From Stratiolaelaps scimitus (lineage: Eukaryota; Arthropoda; Arachnida; Mesostigmata; Laelapidae): DNA of 64,000 nt. Below the pieces are notes generated by a model, which saw only the letters and a program-made list of their open reading frames with translations, had not been told where the DNA came from and searched no databases. The DNA lies in the NCBI GenBank assembly GCA_019614645.1, contig JABWDB010000003.1:23397001-23461000 (forward strand), read 5' to 3'. Position 1 is the first letter of the stretch. Every line of letters begins with the position of its first letter. This document shows positions 1 to 14,200 of the stretch, piece by piece. A program made the translations under genes and the position numbers.

Positions 1-1414
1 TATTGCAATTTCTCCATCTTCTGTTGCAGGAAGGCTAGGGTAGATTCTATGGATCGATGAACGATAGAGAGGAAGTGTTGCCGAGGTGAAAATTTCGAAC
101 CGGTCGCGAACCGGTAAATGGTTGAAATTATTGTTGTTGATGGACGATAAATTCGTCATTTTGCTACCCATTTGATGGGTGCTGTCATGACGCAGAGACA
201 CATATCGATAAAGAAATAATTAGTCAGAAAACATGGGAAACCGAAAATGAAAAAGGAAAAATGTCTGCTCAAGTCCGCTTGGAGTAACGTTTACTTGAGG
301 CAACGTCATCCATGGGGCAAGAAGTCACTCGGCTATTAATTCGTCAATTGACTATTGATTCGTCAGCCTCGAAGAACACCCCACGGAAATTCGTGGCAAC
401 GATTGCGAAAATCATCTAAATGCCGCCAACGTGCTGCCTCGATACGAGACCTATCGGAGCTTTATCAACAGCCAACGTTGAAAATGATTCCCTATGTTGA
501 CGAAATTATACGCCGTACGCTACCGATAAGTTGTGTGCTTTGGCGAGTCTCAAATAGTTGCTCAACACCCCCCCATATATTATACAGGTACAAAGCAAAA
601 ATGTTGTAACAATATAATTAGAAAGTATCGTAAGTATAATATACTGTACATTGCCGTAGCAATAATATTCTTTGAAATCCTATTGAACAGACACCGCCGA
701 AACAAGCCGATGCCGAACAATGAAACAAAAATTAGCGCGACACAAACTACAGTATACGCCGCCCCCGCCGCCACCACCACAAGATCGTGCCTACAGCACA
801 CAAGATCTGAATGGACAGAGTTCAGTTAAAAACACTACGTTATGCGCTTAGAGTTTTATTGGAATCGACAAATACACAATTGTTATTTGTTCACTATGGC
901 AGCCCCAGTTTCAGACTAGCCAAGTTCTAATATTGTAGATACTCGATGAATCAGTGAATGAATTGATGCAGGCAAACACGGGATGTTCTTGGCACACGTA
1001 CGTCCGCACGCGCGAGGAGCTATGGCCTCCTCTACCAAAGTACAGAATGCTTCAAGGATGTTAGCAATCCTCGAAGATGAAAGGACACTTTCTCTCTCCT
1101 CCTTAATCACGTTGCGTGTATGATAGATTCTTTACACCGTTCTAGTTACGACGGACAGTATGCATACTGTCGTGCTGACAGACGATAACCTTCTTGGTAA
1201 AATAAAGAAAATTGCATTCCCTTTCATCTTCGATGGATCAGATGCAGTATCCACAAGCGGAGATAGGCGATGATGGTATTATAGCGATTTTTCCTACTCT
1301 TAGAAGCGCCGTTGTTTGTAGGCAACCTATTATACAGAATGACTAGAAAGAGTATAGTTACGGGATGTTTTCTAATTCCGTCAATGACTGTAGCAATTGT
1401 GCACGTAGTTAATT

Positions 1415-1465
<51 letters not shown>

Positions 1466-2960
1466 CCGCTGCACTCACTACCAGCCACTAACTGAAACCC
1501 AACTAACGATGAAGTAGAATCCGAACCACGCATTGTCGTTGAAAAGTCCATTAACGTTCACAGGCCGACCAAGTTAAGTTCTTTCGTCCGATCGATGGTC
1601 GGCTGTAGAGTCGATCAACTCTTCGCCACAGAGCTGTCCACGCGCAACGAGCACTGTACACGAATAGGAATTGCTCAGAAGAGTCATGAAAACTTGATAA
1701 AAACCTATACAAAGAAACACAATAATAATACCGATCCCCGCTGAGGAAGTCTCCAACGTAAATTCATTATGACACAGTGAATGAGATTAAATGTGTTGCG
1801 CAAATTCTTGGTTGCAATCGATCGATTGTAGACCCAACCATCGTTTTGGCGGACGGCCGCCTATCGATTTGCTAAATTTTGCGGGGGGGGGGGCTCAGGA
1901 TAATATTTGCGGTTTTTCTGTATTTTTCTTTAATGACACAACTGATTTTGACTATCCAGTTGTCAACAGCGAGATAACGAAGGTAACACGCCAGGAAACA
2001 AAGCTGGACACAAAAACGAAAGATAAACAGCGCCATCGATCGAGACAATTTACACTGCTTTCGGGGTGGTGACCGGTAAACGAGGCAATGCAATGGTAGT
2101 CACGAACTGCTACGCGCATGGGTGTTAGGATTCCTATTTAATTTTGCTTCCGTACTACGGTAACATAAGTGCCTACAGCAACACATGCCGTTTACTCTGG
2201 AGGGGGACGGTGGGATAGTTATCCGCAGAAATGGTGAAAAAACGAACGGAGCTATAGCTGAATAAATCCGCGATAGCGTAGTCAGGGCAGACGATCGAAA
2301 TCGACGAGCGATGCATTCGAGAGATGAAATGGTTATAGACAATCGGAAAAACGACCGTTAGATATAGTCGCCGAGAGAAACAAATTTCAAACACACCCGA
2401 GACAAGAATAGTCGAATTAGCACCGACCAAATAGTCACAATGAACAGCAGATCCCAATGCGCTTAGACTTAAATTAGATCTATGCAACAGTACGCATTGC
2501 GGAAATAGCGTGAGACTGAAAGTTACCCAACTATAAGTTATTCATTATCAATTTCAAAGCAGCAAAACACACACATTGTTACATGACAACGAGAACCTTC
2601 CCTTGAAATTGGACGGAAACAGGTGACAGATATTGTTGAAAGGTAACGTCCCTAAGTAGATTTGCAAATCTCTGTTAGACAACGAGAATCCTAGTGAAAT
2701 CATGAATATATTATATTCGAGCACATAATTAACACGAATGGGAAAAGTGACAACAAGTCTTACTGGCAGGATAGAGTGACGAATATGAGACGACAGTTAT
2801 TCAATGCAATAATAATAATAATAATAATCATGATAAAACAAATAAAGTAAATAAAAATACGTAAAATAATGAAATCGATTTGTGTCATTTTTAAAATATT
2901 ATATAGTTTGTCGTAGCAGAGAGTGTCTGTATTTTACTTCGTAATGCAATGGAATACGAG
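1..2960. other. Intergenic region, no supported gene
   Basis: Open frames here are short, overlap on both strands and resemble no family I know. The stretch contains a long TA run (1,418-1,464), a short ATA run near 2,810-2,828 and AT-rich sequence. I see no convincing exon, RNA gene or promoter. Confidence 0.6.
1418..1464. repeat. (TA)n microsatellite
   Basis: About 23 uninterrupted TA dinucleotides, one of the longest simple repeats in the window. Confidence 0.95.
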
Positions 2961-3000
2961 CAATTTTTATCACCCACCGCGAAGTGGGTGATAAAAATTG
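2961..3000. repeat. Perfect 17-bp inverted repeat (hairpin)
   Basis: Arms 2,961-2,977 and 2,984-3,000 are exact reverse complements around a 6-base loop (cgcgaa). It lies in spacer DNA and begins a short open frame (2,984-3,268) that has no ATG. It could be a fold-back element remnant, a cruciform-prone site or the stem of an RNA; nothing here decides which. Confidence 0.9.
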
Positions 3001-3016
3001 GTCCGACTGGTTAAGC

Positions 3017-3063
3017 AGTCTACGCCCACCTCAACTCTTCCAAGCTAAGGTGGGCGTCAGACT
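3017..3063. repeat. Second imperfect inverted repeat
   Basis: Arms 3,017-3,031 and 3,048-3,063 pair over 15 bases with one bulged base; the core acgcccacct/aggtgggcgt is exact. The loop is about 16 bases. It sits 16 bases after the perfect hairpin at 2,961-3,000, so the two probably belong to one structured element. Confidence 0.8.
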
Positions 3064-3412
3064 GTTTAATAATCTCGAGCGAAGTAGAATCGGTTTACAT
3101 AATATCGGTCATCTGGAATTCTATGGGCCTCAAATCGAGGAATCTGACAAAGCTGAATTTCCCAATAAATTGTATTTCCTTCAGTATACCCCAAAAACCA
3201 AACGTAATTACAAATACCCAATTACATATCCCTCAGTGAATAATGTTTCCATTTACTTCCAGAACTGATGTTTTTTTTTGCATTGGAGGCCTCGCGCATG
3301 AAAGAACATTCAGTTCGATTCCATCTAGATGAAGACATTTCGCAGGGTTGAAATCCTACTAAAATGTCGCAATCAGTAAGCACCAAAAACGGCAACCTTT
3401 TTAAATCAAATA

Positions 3413-3418
3413 TTTATT
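3413..3418 (-). terminator. Poly(A) signal of the epsilon-COP gene
   Basis: AATAAA on the minus strand about 130 bases after the epsilon-COP stop codon. The position is as expected for a short 3' UTR. Confidence 0.6.
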
Positions 3419-3550
3419 CATTCGGAGTATGTATATGTATTACACTTATTGTCTGTTCATACTTGTTGTGCAAATTTGCCATCTGAGTCACGCTGTGCCA
3501 ACGTAAATATGTACCTACAATGCTAACTACTAGGAATAATATTGAAATGC

Positions 3551-6205
3551 TTAATCCATTTCAGCAAACGCCTGACACAGCTTCTCGAACTCCACTTCCT
3601 TGCCCTGTATCTCCTGCACGAACGGATGATGATAGTGCGAATTCTTTAGTTGCGAAAGCAACCGGGCACACACCTGAAAACAAAGCAACCGTAGACAGAT
3701 AAAAGGAAACCTTCCTGAGTCGAACGAAGCAAGTCACCTTTAAATGCGAATCCTCTACAACTAGGCAATGCGTTGACATTAGAAATCTACTGCAACTATT
3801 CGCTCCATGCAAAAGGAGAGGCAACTCCACTTACATCGGGACCCTTCCCAAGAAACTGTGAAACGACGATCTGATTGATGAGCGTCTCCACATGGTTGGG
3901 GTCCTTTTCGAGAGAGTCCGCTAGGCACTGATCGGCCTCCTCGTATTTACCTGCACGAAAACAAACAATAACACATATAGGCCTTTATGTCAAATGGCTT
4001 TCGAAAAATATGCTGATGCCGACGAGTGCATGGAAATTTATCGTACATATCAATGTATATCATTTGCAATAAAAAGCAACTACCGGAAAACGTGAACTGA
4101 AAACGCATTAATGAGTCGCGGTTCAACTTTAAACGTTGCACCGCTTACCCTGGGCGAGAAGGACGCTGGCTAGTCCTACAGCGAGAAGGGGCGTCTTGGT
4201 ATTCTTATCGGCCATCTCGGTAAAGATATAGAACGCCTCCTGCAATTTATCGCCACCTGTACGAAGGTGGAGCCATCCGGAACTTAGCTGAGTCAGTGAA
4301 GCGTCCTCATCCGAAGAGACCATACTAATCCAGGAGTCGGCAAAATACAACAAAAGGTTCTATATGTTAACGGAATAATACAGACAGTCTGGTGGGCAGC
4401 GAAACTAATGAACGACTTTTGAAGAACAACTCAACCTATATTTGGTAAAAACAAGGTGACGATATGCGACATACAGGATGGTGACATATGTGCATCATGC
4501 ATTCCGGGAACCCCCAAAAAATAATAATGAAGAAGTCATCAATCAAAAGGTTGTTCATCATCATCATCGAAACCATTGACGAAAACCATCTGCACAACAC
4601 CGTTTTGATAATCCAGTGTTTTCTTTGTGTTGCATCAGCAAGTTATTTGCAAACTTTCGTAGAGCTGTGCCCAGTAGAAATAACTATTTCCCATTGTCAT
4701 ATATGATTCCATTCTGTATCTCAAACAAGCCACATTTGACTTTGGAGAAAAGTAATGCAGTGTTTGGATCTAGGTGATTACTAAGAGAAATTATTTCTAC
4801 TTGAAGTTGGCACATACCGACTCAGTTCCTGAGTAGCCAGATCAAGCCGGTCCAAGAGCATATAGCATTGGAGTGAAAGGGCCATCGACTCAAGCGAAGT
4901 ACAGTTGGACAGCACCTAAAATAGCGGCGACAAATGTTTGCGAAAATGTTATTAGCCTATTTAAATTTTTTTTATAAATGTTTAAATAAAATGTAATTAG
5001 CCTATTTTAATTCGACTTTTTTCCAGAAGTCCTTCGTGTGGTAAGGATTAAACGCTAACTCAGTTATTGTCTAAGGCAAGTCTCGCTAAACTCGCTCACG
5101 ACTAAAACCTGCAGCTGCTGTAACGTGAGCATCGCTGCTCACGGTTGTTGGTGGGGGTGTGGGCCAGGGGACACAGCCTATATATATTGCTTGCTACTAT
5201 TGGTGAATGTCTAATTCGCTAAGCTTGCTCACCTTAAGTGCGCCAGTGATGTCGCCCTGGTGCATGTATATGGTCGCTCCTACAACTGGCAGAGTTTCAT
5301 TTTTCGGCGAGAACGAACCCAACTTCTTCTCGAGTTCGGCACAGACGGGGCCTCGCGCCTGCGGCTCCGCGCCGAGGAACTGTGCAAGTAGACGAAGATC
5401 ACGCACCTCTTCAGGGCCCGAGTACCTGACAAACATTTAACACCATCAACATGAATCAGGATACGAAAACCAAGGAGTTAAAAGCACAACAACAGCAACA
5501 ATTATTCAACACAATACCCCATAACACGGCATGGCATATACAGTAGACCAGGTATTTCATCATTAGAAATTCCATGTACAGTAAATGTTACATGTAAATA
5601 ACAATACAGTTATACAACCTATTTGATATACCTCCCAAATATTACTGAATATTCACAGATGATCATACGAGCCATTAGATCGTTGTGAACATTTGACCGA
5701 GAATTCATCAACTCGAATCTATGTGTAGTTGTTGTACCTAGCTTCTAATTGATTAATAGTGACGTCTCTGTGTGACGTATGCTACCATCCCTTTCTGTGG
5801 TCCGCAATAGGAGTACCATGATTTTACACAGCTTTATTTTAAATCACTCTGGCGCTTAACCAATTGAACATATGCTTTTAAATAATCATACTAAAATTTC
5901 AGCACTTCGAATACAACCTGTCAACAAGCCACCCACTGAAAGTTCTTTCTACTTTCCTCTGAGCAACACAAAGGATATCAGGTAAAGGTATTGGCGATTC
6001 GCCACATTCGCGACTCTCACCTTTCTAGTTCGTCGAGCACAAGAGCATATTTTTTGAGAGCTATATAGGCGCGGTACATGAACACGTCAAGATCTTTCTT
6101 CTGGTTAATGTCATCCGTCTTGATGCGTTGAGCTTCATTGATGCACCCCTGGTAGTTGCCAATATAATAGGCATTCTTCACATCAAACAGCGGATCGGCT
6201 GGCAT
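3551..6205 (-). CDS. COPE: Coatomer subunit epsilon (epsilon-COP)
   Basis: Epsilon-COP belongs to the COPI coat, which acts in retrograde Golgi-to-ER traffic; it is an alpha-solenoid of TPR-like helices that caps alpha-COP. Six exons were read on the minus strand: 6205-6021, 5425-5233, 4915-4818, 4324-4149, 3950-3835 and 3673-3551. All have GT-AG borders and phases agree, giving 296 codons plus stop, close to the roughly 300 residues usual for the family. The N-terminus (MPADPLFDVKNAYYIGNYQG) and helices such as PLLAVGLASVLLAQG and GKYEEADQCLADSLEKDP are typical. The start is the first ATG of exon 1 and matches the family N-terminus. The gene is divergent from the ERCC6 gene 2.1 kb away. Nothing looks broken. 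Confidence 0.93.
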
Positions 6206-8278
6206 CGTGACTCACTTTGGTGACCTATCCTATTTCCTAACTAATCTGAAATTCAACCAAAAATTTATTGAAGTGATCTCTAGCGCACAGATCACATGCG
6301 GCAATTGAGAACTAAGAATTCCCCATTCGAAGACAGACACGTCAGTCGAGCAGACGATATCAACAGCCGTATAATGGACAATAACAACAATCAATAATTG
6401 AAACCTCTTGAGCCCGGCAGAATCTGTGCAAGTCCCTATGTGATTTAATCATATCGACACAGTTCACAAGGTGAATCTTCTTCAACGGAAAAGCGTACGT
6501 TGTTTAGGTACCTGTGGAAAATCACAATTTTTCAATCAACACAAAAGGTTCTCGGGCCACAGAGTTCGAATCGCGTCGCAGCGTTCTGGAGAGGGTACAT
6601 CCTATGGAGAGGGCAGTGCCCGGAGCAGACCAATTCGGTCCGTATAATCCATTCAGGAAATATATAAACACAAACACACAAGCGAAGAGGCCAGTGGAAC
6701 GCTGTTAGAGTCATGCCTGGGCAGCTGATTTTGATTGAAGATGAGCATGACAACATGAAATGAATAATTGATGAAAGTTATTATGAAGGCGAATGAACCA
6801 CCGAAATCACCAAGAAATACATCATATATACACCGAAAACTAAATGAGAATTCAGTTAATTACCATCACCATGAGAGCATTTTGCAAGAAGTAGCGATAT
6901 CTCGTTAGCTGGTGCTTCTGCCGCAAGTGCTTATTTTGAGGAGGAACAAAATTGCTTGGATCCTGCGACCCCATGACGGCAATTGAAATTAGCACGAAGT
7001 GCAAACGTTGTCAGCTGTGTAGTCTGAGTGAATAGTTGCTGTGTTGTTTGTCGCCGCCAACGTCTGCTGTTCGGGCGTCCCTGCATCACTCAAGTCACGT
7101 ACAGGTTAATATGCTAACGTGTAAATAAACTATGTTTGTTCACTAACGGGTGCTCTATTTAATATAATATCGTGTTCGACAAAAAGTATCAAACTATGTC
7201 ATCTAGCCGATATCTATGAATGTGACAAGTTCCGAGTGATAGCATGCGCGTGTCAGCCGATCAGAACAGAGGGCAGAGTAGGAAAACACAACCGAAAACT
7301 TCTGGAAAAATGGAATTACAAAGGAGGCAAAGTGTATCCCACTATTACGAACTCTAATAGTGGTCCGCCTCCCTCAGGCATAATCTGTCTGCTAGTTACG
7401 CATGAATACACAATAGCGCGGTGCGGCGTTCATGAATGGTGAGAGACCCTTGACTCTTGCGGAAGTGACGGTATCGACGACGTTAGTCGCGGGTCAACAG
7501 ACTCGCTGGCCAGACATGTCCATGCCGGCATTTGCCACTCATGTATACACCGGACTTTCGTATATTTGAAATCCTGACTGACTGAAGGTTTCGGTTGCAG
7601 TAGTATATTGATCGATGTGTGGGTATTTAATTAATAATAGTTTCGTTGAATGAATAAATATGAACAGAATTTACTCAATTAAATACTGTATAATTAATAC
7701 TATCTGTCCTGATTGTACAATTTCGGGTGAGGATTGTACATCATTTAAGGTTCATGACTTGTACATCATATTAAAATTTCATGGAGGCCACATACATTTC
7801 TAAACAGGCATAATAGTACATGTACTGTCGAATAGCGAGAAGAATTCTGGTTCTATTTGTCGGCACTTCGTGTCTATTCTGCCAAAATACTTAAGAAAAT
7901 GTCTATGTTTATGCTATCGTACACTTAAGTATTTTGTCGGACTCAGCTTGAAATAATAATAATAATCAACATTAAAAATGGCATACAACGCAATTGTAGT
8001 TCTAAGTGCTATTGCCAGTTAACTTAGAGAAGGAGCAGAACCGATATAGTGCGGTCATTCTTTCACGTTCACACAAGACAATTATAACTTTTAATAATCA
8101 TAATGAATGTCATTAACAATAATTCAACGTTTCACAGATCGGTATTATTTTTGTCAATGAAACCTGCCGTCGAAACACTAGCCATAGGGTACAGTTGATG
8201 ACATATTGATGCGTTGGTTATCAAGACTATAGAAATATAGAGCTTGCTTTACGGTTTGCAGAAAGTTCTACCGTGGCC
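6206..8278. promoter_or_regulatory. Shared intergenic region between divergent COPE and ERCC6
   Basis: This 2.1-kb spacer separates two head-to-head coding starts and must contain the promoters of both genes, possibly with 5' UTR exons. I see no clear TATA box or CpG cluster and cannot place a start site. Short open frames inside it are not supported. Confidence 0.4.
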
Positions 8279-11200
8279 ATGGAGTTCGGTCCAGGGCCGT
8301 CTACTTCAAAGGGATCCTTCACCCAACAAGCTGGTATGTTACCGACTGGCGACGAGGTAGAGGTGCTGGCAGGGCTGGGAGAGGCATACGACCTGACGGA
8401 GATCGAGGAGGGCGTTATCGATGAGATCAATGAACAAATGCGTCAGGCCGACCGCTTACGACAAAACAGAGAGCTAAGCAATATCGCTGAAGAGGTGAAG
8501 TAAGTAGTATCCACTGGATATGCTGATTAAGAAGCAAATGAGATCGCTTTTAAGATGTGTGTAATTAGATGCTTAAAGTCGAAACAGGAAATATTTGCAA
8601 TGCACAATAATACAGCCACTGCTTCCAAAGTCGTGCCTCTTAATATCCGGGTATCAGACGTGATGTTGGTGTTCTTCATGGAAATATCAGCATTCAGAAA
8701 CTGTCCATGTGTTGGACCTGCCGACCTGCAGACCTCCTATGTATTACTGCTTATTCTTGGCGAGCTGAAAATGAGTCACGAATAGGGTCTCTGACCAAGA
8801 AAAATTCTGATTTTGTACAGGTTCGTAAAGCATCGCCTGAACACGATAAACGAGAGCTTGGCTGAGTACGATGACAAGAAGGAGCTGCCACGGGAGACGC
8901 GGAAAAAGCTTGATGCCATTCGACGCGAGAAGGTTCGTTACGATTTGGTAAAATCGCGGCACAATTTTTGAAAGACACATTGCTACACATATCGATAACA
9001 TATATATTTACTACGCAGATATCGACAACAAAGATGAGAGCGAGTCTATTAAACGGGTACAGAAAGAATTTTCGGAACCAGACTGTGGAACACGGATAAG
9101 GACATTTTGACAACCTGAAGAGTTTGCATCATCTCTGATGGTCTAATTGAGAAGGAAATAAGCCAGCCGGAACCAGCCGGACTTTACTTTGCACACACTA
9201 TTCGTAGCTTTCGTTCCAACAACATGGAATGGTTTGAATTTACGAAACGAATTGGGGGCTCGCCCTTCGTTGTCACGTAACGTAACAATATAACGCTACA
9301 TTTGTTATAGGATAATAAAGAAAAGCACCTGAAAAAATTAGAGGCCAAGCTTCGAAGCCTCAACATTTTTCTTGGTCATGAGGACCTTGGCGGTGCTGAC
9401 GAGATCGATGAGGAAACGCGGGACCAACTCCGAATGCTTCTCGGAGATGGTGAGACCGAAGAGGAAAGACGGATCAGATTAGGAGAAATGACACCGTTTG
9501 GCACCACGGTATGTATCGGCGTGCTGACGGTAAATCCTAAAAGGTCGTGTAAATATAATTTGTAGAATATTGAGATTTCTAATAATAATAATAATAATCC
9601 CGACAAATTATATTTAATTTGTATGAATGTATCTACTAACTATCGAAACTACAATAGTGCTTCAGCCAGTCTTCAATATCTGGATTTTGGAAGTATATAT
9701 ATATATCGGTGGTAAACATCGATTAATAGCTTTGTCAAAGTAAAATAGATCAAAAATAAACTCTGTATTTTATTTGACGTACTCGGCCTTTTTTATTTTA
9801 CTGAGCAGGTTCGAGAGCTTAAGCTGCCCGAAGTGGATATGTTCGATCAATTCTTGGACGCAAAGACCGCGGAAACAAAGAAGGCTCGCCAGGACAAAAA
9901 AGACAAAATATCGGGATTAACCAAAACGAAAAATAGGGATAGAAAAGCGTTGGCTGCTGCGCCTAAAGGCTTAAAACGGCAGTCTGAAGTTGGAGCTTCC
10001 CTCGAACTCCTCAGGTGCGTAGGGGTCTCTAATCAAACAGGACCATCGATGCACCTCGCGTTCAGTGGTAACTTTTTTCGAATTATAATCTCCTTCTAAT
10101 TATAATGCACTTTTTGCTAAAACTCGCTGTTGTTCGTTGCCGTATTGCAGGCCTAAAAAGAAGACAAGACGTTATCGGGATCTTCCTCTTGGTACTATCG
10201 AAGATCATTCAGCAACAGGCGCATGGAGAGAAATGCAATCCAGCCAAAACGACAATGTCGCCCTAAAACTGCCTAAAGGGTACGTACAATATGAATGCAA
10301 GACAAATAGTCAACCTCCTTCGTAGGAAATAAATGTTTTCTACGATACCTTCTTAGAGTACATGTATCTCATGCTAGGACAAATTATGGACGGCCAAGAC
10401 GTTGACTCTCTTATGCGTTGATTGACTGTTTCATTGCTCAGAACGGCCGATGATTCGGACTACAATCCGGCAGAAGACGAAGCTATCGTCGAGGTCCACG
10501 ATGAAGAGGAATTCGAGGAAGTTAGGGAACCCAAGCAGTCTGGGGTCAGGCGGCGTAATGATATCAACGCCGATGCGATGCCCCTCGATACACGGCATAG
10601 ACATCGAGACGATGGTGATCAAAAGGTGGGCTCGTCTAGTTGAATATGGTTTTTTTTGTAACCCACGACTCATATCGTCAGTCTCATCTCCATTAAGTTG
10701 GCTCGCATCTTCAGCCGCTTAGCAGTCCTGCTGGGTTCGTCCAGGAGAAGATTCACGGGCACTTTAAGTCTCGTTGTAACCATCCAGAGAATTTCGCCAG
10801 TTGAGCAAAAAAAAAGCCAGCAAAGACTTTCCAGTATCCTGTTTTTCTTCAAAAATTGTGGGATTTTTTGTAAATTTTATCTGTCGTTTTCTCTCTCTCG
10901 CGTGCCCATTTTTCTCTACCACCCTTTAGCCGTGCGATGGAGTCCTACATCAAGCTACTCTGGCTTAATTGAGCAGTCTAGCAGAATACACTTCTCGAGA
11001 ATTCAACTAATTTGCAAATATTTTGACTTTAGATATACCTGAACCGCATCTGTCAATTGGAGGAGGACTCCGACTGTAGTGAAGAGGAGGTTGATGAAGA
11101 TTTTCGGATGCCCTGTTCCCTCTACAACCGCCTCTATCCCTATCAGCGTACAGCCGTGCGCTGGCTATGGGAACTACACCAGAATAAATGCGGTGGAATT

Positions 11201-14200
11201 ATCGGTATGTACGAACGCTACTTATGTCGCGATGCAAATTACTACTTACAAATCCAAAAGAATCATCAAATATAACGTCTTGTCCGTATCGAATGAACAA
11301 GTATTCGATAGGCGACCGTGCCGTGAATGAATGAGCTTACTTTTGTTCTCTCTTCGATTGTTGCGAACAGGTGACGAAATGGGTCTTGGAAAAACGATTC
11401 AGATGATCAGCTTCCTACGGGCCCTTAAACATTCGAACGTGCGTGTGGTAGGCGACTCCTATCGTGGGCTTGGCCCCGTCATCCTAATAGCCCCAGCTAC
11501 AGTGATGCACCAATGGGTCAAGGTGGGTTTCACTGTAGGCGAAAGGTACAAGTGCTCTACATAGGCGCGTAAAGCGTTTTCTCTGTGGTTGGCGCCTTTA
11601 TTAGATGCACCTGGTTCTGCTTGAGAAGTGAGCGTGTGTGTGTGTGTATCGATATGTCATATGAAATCTATAAGTTAACCAAAAGGCATTTACCGCGATG
11701 ATCCTAGGAAGCGACCATAGCTTGGGCTTTTCAAACTCACAAGGTGGCAGATGACTCGATTAGTCTGCGACCTCGGACAATGGTTCACTATCATTAGCTG
11801 ATCAATTACCGTCATCATCACTTTTTGCATTGTTCATTCACCAAACAGGAATTCCACAAATGGTTTCCCAGACAGCGAGTAGGGGTGCTTCATAATACCG
11901 GCTCATATTCAGGAAAAAAGAAGGCTTCGCTTGTGCGGGACATTAACAAGGCGAACGGGACGCTCATTACATCTTATCAAGTGAGCTCCATACTTTAAGC
12001 AAGCTTCATTCGACTCATGTTCCGTCGTGGACAGAATGACGCAGTGATTTTCAGACACGTTCAAATGTATGATACTTGGAACGATTGTCTGTCGTTACAA
12101 TATGAATGTCCGCTAAGTGTTTATTATATGAATCAGTCAACCTGTTCTACAGTTATCACTTCGCTATTTTTGCTCAACGACACCCACCTCCCTCCGTTTC
12201 CCCGAATTAATTAATCCTTTTCTTCTGTTTAGGGCATCGTGATATACTTGGATAGCCTTCTAGAGTACCAGTGGCATTACGTGATACTTGACGAAGGTCA
12301 TAAAATCCGCAATCCTGATGCGCAGGTAATACTAAGTTGTTAACAAGGGCACCGCATAGATCCCTCTGTTGTTAGGAGTTATTTATCCCGTAGTAGTCAA
12401 GCAGGAGGACTATAGCTTACACTGATTGTTATTGTTTATTTATTTTCAACAAAACGTGCAGCAGAATGAACAGCCAACTTGATCCGATCTTATGACATTT
12501 ACATATGATATATTTTGTCATCGACATCCGTTTTGCGGTCATTCAAGCTGGAGGAAAATCACATAGATATTAGATAGATTGCCGAAGCTGGTGCTGGCCT
12601 CATGTTTTGTCTAAGTGCATTGATTTGTCTGTAAACCCAAAGGCAACGTTGGCTGTCAAGCAGTTCCAGACTCCTCACCGAATAATTCTGTCGGGCTCGC
12701 CTATACAGAACAATCTGCGCGAGCTTTGGTCACTTTTCGATTTCGTGTTTCCGGGCAAGCTCGGCACTCTTCCAACGTTTATGGCCGAATTCGCAGTGCC
12801 TATCACGCAGGGTGGTTATGCGAATGCTACTGAAACACAGGCAGGTGAAATATATCTAGCTGTAGCTATAGGACATAAAAGAGTAGTTCAGGCGTAGCGC
12901 CATTAACTGTTGGCATTTATATTGATACGAGTTCTAGCAGTGAAAATGGCCATTTGCTCTTGAGCCGCAGGTTCGAGCCCCGCTGCGTGATGACATAGAA
13001 GAAAGCTTATATGTCATCTTATTGAAACAGTTGCAGCTCCTTCAATAAACCAATAAACCTTTACCTTTTCCTCTTAGGTCTCGATTGGCTATCGGTGTGC
13101 TTCGACGTTGCGAGACGCCATCAAGCCGTACCTCTTGCGGCGGATGAAGAGTGATGTCAAGGCTAATATTAATCTCCCACCGAAAAGTGAGCAGGTTCTC
13201 TTCTGCAAACTGACAGAAAGGTGGGTACCGCGTACACCGATGAACATCGGACATAGCTGTGCTTGCTTTTTCATCCCGGTCACGCTGACAAAATGTAGAA
13301 GTCGTCGATAATCGATACCTGTGCGTATTGTGCTTGTAGTACTGTCATGCGGCGTATATTATTATCTTCCTTATATTTAATTTTTTCTTTTTAGAAAACG
13401 GATAACTAAAGCGTGTGTAAGATTGCAAGTTTTCATGAATAAACTTTCAACGAAGTGACGAACTCCAATATGGGTCTCCTTCTTAAGAAACGGATACATG
13501 TGAGTAAAAAGTAATACTAATAGTTGTTATGTTGGCCCCCGTATTACTATGACAGGCAACGCGACTTATACAAGGAATACTTGGACAGTCCCGAAATCAG
13601 GCACATTCTGGACGGCCGACTACAGGTCTTCGTCGGCCTCATCAACCTCCGAAAGATATGCAATCACCCGGACATATATGACGGCGGGCCGTATAAGGAG
13701 ATCATCACACGAAATTCAAATGAGGTATGCTCAGACATTTGGCCAACTCATAGTCAGCCAGGAAAATCAGTACATATCGGTTAATTGTAGAACAATGATC
13801 AGTGAATAAATACGAACTTTGCAAAAAATAATATCCGCATGCCGCAATCGTTCTCTTTGCTCTGTCCCTATTACGATGAAATCCAACAGTCGTACCCCCG
13901 AACGTCCGACGAGAGTGGAATCGGCAACGAGGGCTGGAATGATCTGATGCCTGAAAAAGTGGCTTGTGCCCTGAAAATGTCATCCGTTGAAGAAGAGAGT
14001 GAGAGAAATTTTGGATACGTCAAGAGATCAGGAAAATTGATGGTCGTCGAGGCACTGCTCAAACTGTGGAAGAAGCAAGGGCACAGGTGAGATAGGCATT
14101 ACCAGATAGGTTTAAAAATAGAACCGACGATTAGGTTTGTTGTATGTGATTTTGCATCGGGGTCGTGCGCAGTTTGCAATGACGTCAATATCGACAAAGT

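Noticed and set aside
1817..1830. Palindrome caatcgatcgattg
   Set aside because: A 14-base palindrome is expected by chance in 64 kb and nothing around it suggests function.
3017..3268. Protein-coding gene in the frame after the hairpins
   Set aside because: No methionine codon in the frame, short length and no family match; treated as part of a structured element.
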